DNA of 64,000 nucleotides from an uncultured Thiothrix sp. GTDB taxonomy: Bacteria; Pseudomonadota; Gammaproteobacteria; Thiotrichales; Thiotrichaceae. Below, one piece after another: positions 1-7,042 of the stretch. A program made the translations under genes and the position numbers. Below the pieces are notes generated by a model, which made no database searches, was not told the origin of the DNA, and was given only the letters and a program-made list of their open reading frames with translations. How positions within the stretch are numbered: position 1 is the first letter of the stretch; every line of letters begins with the position of its first letter. Where the stretch lies: positions 1 through 64,000 of the forward strand of contig NZ_CALMZC010000022.1 of assembly GCF_937873765.1 (NCBI RefSeq), written 5' to 3'.

Positions 1-145
1 AGCGGCAGCAGCTCCAGCGGCAGCAGCTCCAGCGGCAGCAGCTCCAGCGGCAGCAGCTCCAGCGGCAGCAGCTCCAGCGGCAGCAGCTCCAGCGGCAGCA
101 GCTCCAGCGGCAGCAGCTCCAGCGGCAGCAGCTCCAGCGGCAGCA
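1..145 (+). repeat. Perfect 15-bp tandem repeat coding an Ala/Pro rod
   Basis: The unit agcggcagcagctcc occurs nine times in full plus a partial tenth copy, with no base changes between copies, and the window starts inside the array, so the true number is larger. In the frame of the downstream cytochrome each unit reads Ala-Ala-Ala-Ala-Pro. Because the unit is a multiple of three, copy-number change alters linker length without breaking the frame. The exact identity of copies suggests recent slippage or expansion. Confidence 0.97.
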
Positions 146-418
146 AACCCTACTGAGCAAACTTCGTCAAGCGTTAGCGCTGATGGTGAAAAAGTTTATC
201 GTAGCATTTGCTTCTCTTGTCACGATGTAGGGATTGCCAATTCGCCTAAACTCGGTGACAAAACAGCTTGGGCTCCACGTATTGCCGCAGGTAAAGATTC
301 TCTTTACAACCACGCTCTGAATGGCTTAAACGCTATGCCTGCTAAAGGCGGTAATCCAGCACTATCTGATGCAGACATCAAAGCGGCTGTCGATTGGATG
401 GCTGCACAGGCTCAGTAA
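2..418 (+). CDS. Class I cytochrome c (c5-like) with Ala/Pro-rich linker, 5' end outside window
   Basis: The open frame enters from the left edge without a start codon and ends at TAA 416-418. After the Ala/Pro repeat it gives a compact monoheme domain with the heme site C-F-S-C-H at 209-223 and a likely axial Met in an A-M-P-A-K-G-G motif near 335, followed by the usual C-terminal helix (D-I-K-A-A-V-D-W-M). This is the layout of cytochrome c5/c-555 type electron carriers. The long rod probably holds the heme domain away from a membrane anchor or a second domain outside the window; that is inference. A terminator follows at 441. The left-hand end cannot be judged. Confidence 0.9.
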   Translation, partial: AAAAPAAAAPAAAAPAAAAPAAAAPAAAAPAAAAPAAAAPAAAAPAAANPTEQTSSSVSADGEKVYRSICFSCHDVGIANSPKLGDKTAWAPRIAAGKDSLYNHALNGLNAMPAKGGNPALSDADIKAAVDWMAAQAQ

Positions 419-440
419 TCAACTCAGTGTTCTCTTTACG

Positions 441-466
441 AAAGGCGCTATTTTTAGCGCCTTTTT
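441..466 (+). terminator. Rho-independent terminator after cytochrome c
   Basis: Nine-base arms (aaaggcgct 441-449, agcgccttt 456-464) with a six-base loop, running into a T tract, 22 bases after the stop codon. Confidence 0.85.
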
Positions 467-564
467 AGTTTCCTACCCCATACTCTGTAAGAATCAGCGT
501 TTTCTGTTTAGTGTCCTCCCCAATCGACTGCTATCCTGCCTGTTTTTAGCTAGAAAATGCTACT

Positions 565-1338
565 ATGGATTTATTCGCTAGCCTAGGCTCTATCGATCTG
601 CATTTATTTTTGACTTTATTCGTAGTAGCTACAGTAGCAGGCTGTATTGATGCGATTGCTGGCGGCGGGGGCCTACTAACGATTCCCGCCCTACTTTGGG
701 CGGGTTTACCCCCGCTTCAAGCACTTGCTACCAACAAGCTTCAAGCCAGCTTTGGTTCGTTTACAGCCACTTGGAATTATACTCGCCAAGGCTTAATTGA
801 ACCCTCAGAGCATCATTTAGCAATTACCTTAACTTTCATTGGGGCAGTGAGCGGTGCTTGGGTTGTGCAGCAGATTGACTCTTCTTTTCTAGCTAAACTA
901 ATCCCAATTTTAATGATCAGTTTTGCTCTTTATTTTATGTTTTCACCTAAACTAGATGATCAAGAGCGTCATCAGCGCATTAGTAAAAACCTGTTTGCGG
1001 CAATAGCTGGGTTTGGAATTGGCTTTTATGATGGTTTTTTTGGTCCGGGTACAGGTACTTTTTTCGTCATAGCGTTTGTTACGCTACTCGGTTATAGCTT
1101 ACCGCGTGCGACGGGAGGTACTAAACTCCTTAATTTTACAAGCAATATTGCCTCGCTGATACTCTTTGCTGTTTCTGGGCATGTGTTGTGGTTATTGGGC
1201 TTAGGCATGGGTCTTGGGCAAATAATCGGTAGTTACATAGGCTCAAAGCTCGCCATTAAGCATGGCAGCAGCCTTATTCGGCCCTTATTAGTGATTGTTT
1301 CGTTACTCGTGTCATTACGTCTGTTACTTCAAACCTAA
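565..1338 (+). CDS. TSUP (TauE/SafE) family membrane permease
   Basis: The 257-residue protein is almost wholly hydrophobic with about eight predicted spans. It has the two-fold TSUP signature: an N-terminal G-C-I-D-A-I-A-G-G-G-G-L motif near residue 30 and a second G-F-Y-D-G-F-F-G-P-G-T-G motif near 155. TSUP proteins move sulfite, sulfonates or related organosulfur anions across the inner membrane; the substrate here cannot be read from sequence. Export of a sulfur oxidation product would fit the flavocytochrome c genes in this window, but that is inference. The gene stands alone, with a terminator upstream and no clear ribosome site before the ATG. Confidence 0.9.
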   Translation: MDLFASLGSIDLHLFLTLFVVATVAGCIDAIAGGGGLLTIPALLWAGLPPLQALATNKLQASFGSFTATWNYTRQGLIEPSEHHLAITLTFIGAVSGAWVVQQIDSSFLAKLIPILMISFALYFMFSPKLDDQERHQRISKNLFAAIAGFGIGFYDGFFGPGTGTFFVIAFVTLLGYSLPRATGGTKLLNFTSNIASLILFAVSGHVLWLLGLGMGLGQIIGSYIGSKLAIKHGSSLIRPLLVIVSLLVSLRLLLQT

Positions 1339-1479
1339 CGCCAGATTAACAAAAATTAGTTTGAACCTTTTTTAGACAAACCGCTACCTAACAGCAAATT
1401 GACTAAAATTTTATCAATTTAACAAAAACAACCATGAATTGCGTGGTAAAACGACAACTTATAGAGAGAGGGATAATTT

Positions 1480-1833
1480 ATGAACAGATGTTTAAACAGT
1501 ATGAATATGCGCTGGTGTTGTCTGCTTGCATTATTCATGCTATCGGGAATTTCCTCCGCAGCGACGATTAGAGCGGTCACTGGTCAACTTAACTTGTTAG
1601 CGACGATTAATGGAGAACCTGCTTTTCGTGAGGTTGTTTGGCATCTACGCTCACTCAAATTACTGAGTCGCAATGACAAGACTACAGAACTAACCATTAC
1701 CCGTCACTCTGCCGTAGTCGATTTAGAGGCAGGTAAGTATCAAGTGATTGCCACAGCTGGGAATAAAACTGAGACACAGCTTATTACGATTGAAGAAGGT
1801 GGCAAACACAATCTAGTTTTAAATTTACGCTAA
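1480..1833 (+). CDS. Small exported protein of unknown function
   Basis: The 117-residue product starts with a basic stretch and a hydrophobic core ending in S-S-A-A, a typical Sec signal peptide cleaved near residue 28. The mature part of about 90 residues looks all-beta (alternating I/V/L with E-A-G-K-Y-Q-V-I-A-T-A-G and a closing I-T-I-E-E-G-G motif), resembling the small carboxypeptidase-regulatory or PEGA-like beta-sandwiches of surface proteins. A purine-rich ribosome site (agagagaggga) lies about ten bases before the ATG. No catalytic motif is visible, so no function is assigned. It is probably monocistronic and converges on purH. Confidence 0.7.
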   Translation: MNRCLNSMNMRWCCLLALFMLSGISSAATIRAVTGQLNLLATINGEPAFREVVWHLRSLKLLSRNDKTTELTITRHSAVVDLEAGKYQVIATAGNKTETQLITIEEGGKHNLVLNLR

Positions 1834-1850
1834 AACCTTGATGGCAATCG

Positions 1851-1876
1851 CTCGATCTAGCCAAGCCCAGATCGAG
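1851..1876. terminator. Hairpin between convergent genes
   Basis: Perfect 8-base arms (ctcgatct 1851-1858, agatcgag 1869-1876) lie between the convergent 1480 gene and purH. There is no T tract on either side, so it may act only weakly or stabilise 3' ends. Confidence 0.45.
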
Positions 1877-1891
1877 TCAACCCGTTAAAGC

Positions 1892-3484
1892 TTAATGTCT
1901 GAAATGGCGCATACCCGTCAATACCATCGCAATCCCATGCTCATTCGCCGCCTCAATGACCTCCTGATCACGCAATGAACCACCCGGCTGAATCACTGCT
2001 TTAATACCTACAGCCGCTGCATTATCAATACCGTCACGGAAAGGAAAGAAGGCATCTGAAGCCATTACTGAGCCAGTGACTACTAAGCCCGCATGCTCGG
2101 CTTTGATGGCAGCAATCCGTGCTGAATTAACTCGACTCATCTGCCCGGCTCCCACCCCAATCGTCATACTATCTTTTGCGTAAACAATTGCATTGGACTT
2201 AACGAATTTTGCTACACGCCACGCAAATTGCAGATCGTTTAATTCAGCTTCAGTGGGTTGACGTTGCGTCACCACTGTTAAACCCTCTAATAAAGCAAGG
2301 TCTGCAGTCTGAACTAATAAGCCTCCACTCACACGCTTGAAATCCAGCATCGGTGTGGTACTAGTCTGCCACTGCTCCACAGTTAATAAACGCACATTTT
2401 TCTTAGCTGCTACGACTGCTACCGCTTGTGGTACAAGACCCGGTGCAATAATCACTTCAACAAATTGGCGTTCAACAATTACCTGTGCAGTTTCCGCATC
2501 TAAGGGGCGATTGAAGGCAATAATGCCCCCAAAGGCGGATTCTGGATCAGTGCTATAGGCGCGATTATAGGCATCTAATAAGTTAGCACCAACGGCAACC
2601 CCACAAGGATTCGCGTGTTTGACAATCACACAAGCTGGAGCATCGAACTGTTTGACACATTCTAAAGCAGCGTCGGTATCTGCAATATTATTGTAAGAGA
2701 GTTCTTTGCCTTGAATTTGTACTGCACTAGCAATACTGCCTACGGGTGGTTGGGTTTCCGCATAAAAAGCAGCTTGCTGATGAGCATTTTCACCATAGCG
2801 TAAATCTTGCAACTTATGCATTTGCAGATTAAAAGTCCGTGGGAACCTTAAAGGTGTTTCATGCGAACCACCTGCTACCCGCGAGCCAAAATAATTAGCA
2901 ATCATCCCGTCATAGCGGGAAGTATGTTCAAAGGCTTTAATCGCTAAATCCAAACGAGTGCTCAAGCTAATTCGCCCACCCTCTTGCTGCATTTCGGCTT
3001 GAATACGCGCGTAATCACTGGGATTAACCACAATAGTGACATGCGCATGATTCTTAGCACTGGCGCGCACCATCGCCGGGCCACCAATATCAATATTTTC
3101 CACGGCATCCTCTAGACTGCAATCAGCTTTAGCGACGGTTGCCTCAAACGGATAGAGATTGACTACAATTAAATCAATCCGCCCAATCTCGTGCGCTTCC
3201 ATCACAGCATCATCCATACCACGCCGCCCTAAAATCCCACCATGAATTTTGGGATGCAAAGTTTTAACCCGTCCATCCATCATTTCGGGAAAGCCCGTAT
3301 GGCTAGACACTTCGATGACGGGAATTTGATTATCTGCTAATAGCTTAGCGGTGCCTCCGGTGGAGAGTAGCTCAACACCTTGTGCATGTAGAAACTGAGC
3401 AAATTCGAGAACACCTGTTTTATCAGAAACGCTTAATAAAGCACGGGTCACAGGCAAATTGGATTGGTTAGCAGAACTCATCAT
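1892..3484 (-). CDS. purH: Bifunctional AICAR transformylase / IMP cyclohydrolase
   Basis: PurH catalyses the last two steps of IMP synthesis: formylation of AICAR with 10-formyl-THF, then ring closure. The 530-residue length is normal. The N-terminal MGS-like IMPCH domain (about 1-150) shows [20 protein letters not shown] and [13 protein letters not shown]. The AICARFT domain has [11 protein letters not shown], the catalytic K-H-A-N-P-C-G-V and the C-terminal G-M-R-H-F-R-H ending. The cytosolic enzyme is encoded alone here, without purD beside it. The start may be the first or second Met. Confidence 0.97.
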   Translation of the reverse strand: MMSSANQSNLPVTRALLSVSDKTGVLEFAQFLHAQGVELLSTGGTAKLLADNQIPVIEVSSHTGFPEMMDGRVKTLHPKIHGGILGRRGMDDAVMEAHEIGRIDLIVVNLYPFEATVAKADCSLEDAVENIDIGGPAMVRASAKNHAHVTIVVNPSDYARIQAEMQQEGGRISLSTRLDLAIKAFEHTSRYDGMIANYFGSRVAGGSHETPLRFPRTFNLQMHKLQDLRYGENAHQQAAFYAETQPPVGSIASAVQIQGKELSYNNIADTDAALECVKQFDAPACVIVKHANPCGVAVGANLLDAYNRAYSTDPESAFGGIIAFNRPLDAETAQVIVERQFVEVIIAPGLVPQAVAVVAAKKNVRLLTVEQWQTSTTPMLDFKRVSGGLLVQTADLALLEGLTVVTQRQPTEAELNDLQFAWRVAKFVKSNAIVYAKDSMTIGVGAGQMSRVNSARIAAIKAEHAGLVVTGSVMASDAFFPFRDGIDNAAAVGIKAVIQPGGSLRDQEVIEAANEHGIAMVLTGMRHFRH

Positions 3485-3707
3485 GGGGGTTTGAATCCGA
3501 GGTCAAAGAAAAACACCTATTGTAACCAGTTGATAGAATCAGGCCAATGTACCGCGAGGAACTATTCAAATCCCATCACCTCAGTTTAAACAACCAACTA
3601 AACTCAAAAATTAGGTAATTTCATAAATTTTTCGTCAAATTTTCAGGACAATTTAGTTATTACCAGTAGATGCTATTAAGCTTAATCATTAAGCGAGGAC
3701 TGTAATC
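3485..3707. other. Divergent intergenic region purH / 3708 gene
   Basis: This 223-base AT-rich gap must hold promoters for both directions. I see no palindrome resembling a PurR box and no confident -35/-10 pair. An aagcgagg purine run near 3690 is the likely ribosome site of the 3708 gene. Confidence 0.4.
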
Positions 3708-4439
3708 ATGAAACTTAGGCAAGTTATCAGTTTTTCACTCATGGCTTTATTTGGCCAACAAACAGCTCTAGCAGGATACCTGTCAACAACAGCATCACCC
3801 ACTGCTACCAACACGGATCAGTCAGTGACGAGGCTGATACGCCCTAGTGAAGTAGATCCAAAAATTTATGGTAAAACCATAGGCAATTGGGGACACACTT
3901 GGTGGGAGTGGGCTTTTAATATTCCTAAGGCTACTAATCCTTTGCTTAAGAATGGAGCAATCGATTGCTCAGTAGGGCAGCAGGGTAAAGTATGGTTTCT
4001 AGCAGGTAATTTTGGCGGTACTAGTAAGCGCTCTTGCACTATTCCACAAGGGAAAGCATTATTTTTCCCAATTTCCAATAGCGTTTGGTGGACACCCGCA
4101 CCCGGCACTGATATCGGCTGCAAAAATGAATTGCATTGCCGAAAAGAAGTGGGTGCATTGCTCACGAACTTAAATTATACCTGCAAAATCGATGGACAAG
4201 ACTGTGCTTGGAAATACGCTATTATACGCGCCCAATCAGATAGTTTGCCGTTTACTATTAAGACTGACTCGATTCTTGTCACTGAATATGAAGATATACC
4301 CGGTACACGTGACATTTCAATCTCCGATGGCTATTGGGTGATGCTCCCCCCTCTCCCTGTTGGGGATCACAAAATTCGTTTTACGGCCAAGATGAATGAC
4401 TTTGCACTAGACGTTAGTTATACGCTTAAGGTCAATTAA
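3708..4439 (+). CDS. Secreted protein of unknown function, copy 1 of a tandem pair
   Basis: The 243-residue protein has a clear signal peptide (hydrophobic core ending near A-L-A-G). The mature region has conserved-looking blocks: R-P-S-E-V-D-P-K-I-Y-G-K-T-I-G-N-W-G-H-T-W-W-E-W, a Cys-bearing G-K-V-W-F-L-A-G-N-F-G-G, I-P-Q-G-K-A-L-F-F-P-I-S-N and a C-terminal D-G-Y-W-V-M-L-P-P-L-P-V-G-D-H motif. Six to seven cysteines, some spaced as in copy 2, suggest disulfides and a periplasmic or extracellular location. I recognise the block pattern from uncharacterised bacterial secreted proteins but know no function. The 4501 gene is a paralogue in the same orientation. Confidence 0.75.
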   Translation: MKLRQVISFSLMALFGQQTALAGYLSTTASPTATNTDQSVTRLIRPSEVDPKIYGKTIGNWGHTWWEWAFNIPKATNPLLKNGAIDCSVGQQGKVWFLAGNFGGTSKRSCTIPQGKALFFPISNSVWWTPAPGTDIGCKNELHCRKEVGALLTNLNYTCKIDGQDCAWKYAIIRAQSDSLPFTIKTDSILVTEYEDIPGTRDISISDGYWVMLPPLPVGDHKIRFTAKMNDFALDVSYTLKVN

Positions 4440-4446
4440 GCTAAGC

Positions 4447-4484
4447 CTTGAGAGTAAAGTAACCTAGTTAGCTTTGCTCTCAAG
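4447..4484 (+). promoter_or_regulatory. Intercistronic hairpin between the paralogous pair
   Basis: Thirteen-base arms (4447-4459 and 4472-4484) pair with a single G-T position around a 12-base loop. No T tract follows and the next gene's ribosome site (aagga) starts just after, so an mRNA-stabilising or partly terminating intercistronic element fits better than a full terminator. Confidence 0.7.
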
Positions 4485-4500
4485 TATTAAGGAAATCAAT

Positions 4501-5241
4501 ATGATCAAGCTCCCCTCTATCTTTAGCATCTTCTTGTTAGCTTTAAGTTTTTTAGTGACTGATCTTAAAGCGGCTCCAAGTAACTTATTACTCATACCTG
4601 AATCAGTAGCTCTTGCTGACTACCAGAGTAAAGCTATCAGTCGTCCTAGCGCAGTTGACCCCAAGGTCTATGAACAAACTATTGGCAATTGGGGGCATTT
4701 CTGGTGGAAATGGCTAGGTAAATTTGCCTCAGCTCATGATCCCAACCTACAATCAGGTAAAGTGAACTGTGCCAGTGGTCAAACGGGTAAAGTTTGGTTT
4801 TTAGCCAATGCTTTTGGCGGCATTTACCAGCGCTCTTGCGTCATTCCCCAAAACACAGCTTTGTTCATCCCTATTTTTAATACTATTTTCTGGACTCCAG
4901 CTCCAGGAGCTACGTTTGGCTGCAAAAACGAAAAGCATTGTAGAGTCGTTGCTGATTCTGTTATTAGTGACTTAATTGACTATAGTTGCACTTTAGACGG
5001 CAACCCTTGTTCCTTACATTATCCTATTATAAAAGCACAGTCAGATACCTTGCCCTTCACAATTAAAGACGACTCTACTTTTACTACATGGGGGGAAATA
5101 CCTAGTACACGATCTATCTCCATTTCCGACGGCTATTGGGTGATGCTGGCACCTTTAAAAAAAGGTAAGCACCAATTACATTTCACTGCGACAACTGATT
5201 CTTATAGCCATGACATAACCTATAACTTAACTGTTCATTAG
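4501..5241 (+). CDS. Secreted protein of unknown function, copy 2 of a tandem pair
   Basis: An upstream in-frame Met at 4474 exists, but the ribosome site aagga at 4489-4493 places the start at 4501 and leaves a 246-residue protein with a standard signal peptide. It aligns end to end with the 3708 product: R-P-S-A-V-D-P-K-V-Y-E-Q-T-I-G-N-W-G-H-F-W-W-K-W, G-K-V-W-F-L-A-N-A-F-G-G, W-T-P-A-P-G and S-I-S-D-G-Y-W-V-M-L-A-P-L are shared, and most cysteines keep their spacing. The pair clearly arose by duplication but is well diverged, so it is not recent. It is probably co-transcribed with copy 1. Function unknown. Confidence 0.75.
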   Translation: MIKLPSIFSIFLLALSFLVTDLKAAPSNLLLIPESVALADYQSKAISRPSAVDPKVYEQTIGNWGHFWWKWLGKFASAHDPNLQSGKVNCASGQTGKVWFLANAFGGIYQRSCVIPQNTALFIPIFNTIFWTPAPGATFGCKNEKHCRVVADSVISDLIDYSCTLDGNPCSLHYPIIKAQSDTLPFTIKDDSTFTTWGEIPSTRSISISDGYWVMLAPLKKGKHQLHFTATTDSYSHDITYNLTVH

Positions 5242-5278
5242 TTGCCTAAATCCATACTTTTGTCTCAATACCTCTAGT

Positions 5279-5314
5279 CATCCGGCATTTATCCTTGCAG
5301 AGAGATGCCGGATG
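5279..5314 (+). terminator. Hairpin after the paralogous pair
   Basis: Perfect 10-base arms (catccggcat 5279-5288, atgccggatg 5305-5314) around a 16-base loop, 38 bases after the stop codon. No T tract follows, so it could be a processing or REP-like element rather than an intrinsic terminator. Confidence 0.5.
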
Positions 5315-5435
5315 GAATCCTACACTCATCCATCATCTGCCCACTAGGCTGAAACGCGCTGTAGCTGCATAGTGGCTCCTGTCGAAACAAGTTTTACATA
5401 AGTGACCCACTTAAATATTCACAGGAGATTTTAAA

Positions 5436-5735
5436 ATGAAAAAACACGTATTACTCGGCTTAGTTGCAACGACTGCTTTATTTGCACAAACTGCTTTCGC
5501 AGAACCTACTTGCACTAAAGAACTCAAAGACAAATGGATGACTGAATTAGATGCTCAAAAGAAAATAGTCGGTGAGATGGGTTATGTGATTTACAAATTC
5601 AAAGAAAGCGACGGCGCTTGCTATGAAATTTACGGTATGGGCGCTAAAGAAGGCGGTGCTGCTGGCGAAATGGAAAAAGTAGAAATTTACTTTAACCCTA
5701 TCGATTTAAGCATCGTTGAAAAGAAAAAAGACTAA
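5436..5735 (+). CDS. Small periplasmic PepSY-like protein
   Basis: The 99-residue product has a signal peptide cleaved after A-F-A. The remaining roughly 77 residues (W-M-T-E-L-D-A-Q-K-K-I...Y-V-I-Y-K-F-K-E-S-D-G-A-C-Y-E-I-Y-G...V-E-I-Y-F-N-P-I-D-L-S-I-V) match the helix-then-strand pattern of a single PepSY domain, the type often found beside cytochrome and sensor genes. Two cysteines may form a disulfide. A strong aggag ribosome site lies nine bases before the ATG and a good terminator follows, so the gene is monocistronic. PepSY domains are thought to bind or inhibit other envelope proteins; the partner here is unknown. Confidence 0.8.
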   Translation: MKKHVLLGLVATTALFAQTAFAEPTCTKELKDKWMTELDAQKKIVGEMGYVIYKFKESDGACYEIYGMGAKEGGAAGEMEKVEIYFNPIDLSIVEKKKD

Positions 5736-5784
5736 ACCACCAGCAAGTACTCAAACTATCATCTCCCTGATAGTGTTCTGAGCT

Positions 5785-5814
5785 TCCCCTCTTCATACCC
5801 TCAGAGGGGATTTT
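5785..5814 (+). terminator. Rho-independent terminator after PepSY gene
   Basis: Eight-base arms (tcccctct 5785-5792, agagggga 5803-5810) followed by TTTT. A smaller hairpin (ctatca/tgatag) sits just upstream. Confidence 0.8.
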
Positions 5815-5831
5815 GCTGTGAGCAGTCCTGC

Positions 5832-6293
5832 TTATTGCGGTTTTTTCCCATGCTCTGCTTGATAATGTGCAGCGTACCAATCCGGCTTGGTAAAATCTGT
5901 ATCATAAATAAATTCAGCTACCGCCTGTAACTCAGCATCACTGATTTGCGTTTGAGCAGGCATCAGACCAAACTTTTTTACCGCCCCCGGCATTAAGACA
6001 TCATTCGGATTCGGTGCTTTCACCCAAGCAACCACTCGTTGAATAAACGCCATTCGCTCTGGGTAAGTCTTAATGACATGATCTTTAACCCCAAATAAGG
6101 GCGGTGCTATGCCCTCTTCTTTCGCTGCTAAAGCATGACAACTCATACAAGCCGATTGATAAACTTTTGCGCCGGGATGGTTAACTTTAGCTAAATCCGT
6201 TGGTTCTAGATTAACAGCATGCTGCTCATGACCTGAACAAGATACGATCAATACAGTCAGAAAACTTACTGCAATACTCTCTTTAATTTTCAT
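5832..6293 (-). CDS. Monoheme c-type cytochrome lipoprotein
   Basis: The 153-residue protein starts with a short hydrophobic leader ending in V-S-C, a lipobox that would anchor the mature N-terminal Cys (about residue 19) in a membrane. A single heme site C-M-S-C-H lies near residue 49-53 and a Met ligand is likely in the G-L-M-P-A-Q or V-L-M-P-G segment. This is the class I fold used for soluble or tethered electron transfer in the periplasm. It is divergent from a cytochrome b561 gene, suggesting a b-to-c electron path. The gap between them carries a strong palindrome (6360-6375). Confidence 0.88.
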   Translation of the reverse strand: MKIKESIAVSFLTVLIVSCSGHEQHAVNLEPTDLAKVNHPGAKVYQSACMSCHALAAKEEGIAPPLFGVKDHVIKTYPERMAFIQRVVAWVKAPNPNDVLMPGAVKKFGLMPAQTQISDAELQAVAEFIYDTDFTKPDWYAAHYQAEHGKKPQ

Positions 6294-6359
6294 ATTAACT
6301 CTTAAAATGACTAAGCGATTAAAACAAATATCCTAAAGGCCAATGCGTCAAACTACCTA

Positions 6360-6375
6360 TAAGACATTTGTCTTA
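6360..6375. promoter_or_regulatory. Operator-like palindrome, core AGACATTTGTCT
   Basis: Taagaca/tgtctta are perfect 7-base arms separated by two bases, lying in the divergent promoter region of the cytochrome c lipoprotein and cytochrome b561. The same 12-base core recurs exactly at 15286-15297 in front of the LuxR-type regulator gene, which points to a shared transcription factor site. Confidence 0.65.
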
Positions 6376-6484
6376 CAGACCTAAAGCTAGTGGTTTTGTA
6401 TGCTGATTGCCCATATCTCCAATAGAGTAAAACGCCTGATTACCTGCACAATTCATCTATCAATCAGCGGGAGCAACGACAGTT

Positions 6485-7042
6485 ATGCAAGCACAAGACA
6501 TTAAGATTTGGGATTTATTTGTACGCATTTTTCATTGGTCAGTTGTGCTTATGTTTATGCTCGACTTTTGGCTAATTGAGGATGATGGAAGCTGGTCGCT
6601 GCATCGCATTTTGGGTTATGCGCTTGGGATTTTGCTGAGTCTACGGATCATTTGGGGATTTATCGGTCCACATACTGCACGCTTTGCAAGTTTCTTCCCA
6701 ACCCCACACCGAGTTGCTAAGCATTTACAGGATTTAAAACAGCGTACTGTGGATCCGCGCGAAGGCCATAACCCTATGGGTGGGGCAATGGTGCTCCTGT
6801 TATTATTGATGTTAGCCATTATTACCTTATCGGGCTGGATGCAAACTTGGGATATGTTTTGGGGTGAAGATTGGCTCGAGGAAGTACATGAAATTGCAGC
6901 CAATCTCACCATGTACTTGGTGGGTATTCATGTGGCTGCTGTCGTGATCATGACGAAAGTGACAGGCATCCCCTTATTGCGTACTATGCTGACGGGCAAA
7001 CGAACAGGGCTGTTGGTAACTCATAATGATTCTAAGCAGTAA
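6485..7042 (+). CDS. Cytochrome b561-family membrane protein
   Basis: The 185-residue protein has four predicted membrane spans and the prokaryotic cytochrome b561 opening (I-K-I-W-D-L-F-V-R-I-F-H-W-S). Histidines placed for b-heme ligation occur in F-H-W near residue 17, L-H-R near 39, V-H-E-I-A and G-I-H-V-A in the last two spans. Such proteins pass electrons between the quinone pool and periplasmic cytochromes. A ggag ribosome site precedes the ATG. It overlaps the next gene by 17 bases, so the two are translationally coupled. Two more members of this family lie at 20261 (minus) and 29987 (broken). Confidence 0.9.
   Translation: MQAQDIKIWDLFVRIFHWSVVLMFMLDFWLIEDDGSWSLHRILGYALGILLSLRIIWGFIGPHTARFASFFPTPHRVAKHLQDLKQRTVDPREGHNPMGGAMVLLLLLMLAIITLSGWMQTWDMFWGEDWLEEVHEIAANLTMYLVGIHVAAVVIMTKVTGIPLLRTMLTGKRTGLLVTHNDSKQ

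Noticed and set aside
1..145. Short regular repeat at the window edge considered as a CRISPR array
   Set aside because: The copies are directly adjacent with no spacers, the unit is only 15 bases, and it stays in frame with a cytochrome gene.
2337..2558. Open frame antisense to purH
   Set aside because: It lies wholly inside a strongly conserved enzyme on the other strand and has no domain or ribosome site.
5279..5314. Hairpin considered as an insertion-sequence end
   Set aside because: No transposase frame or matching inverted end lies within several kb.
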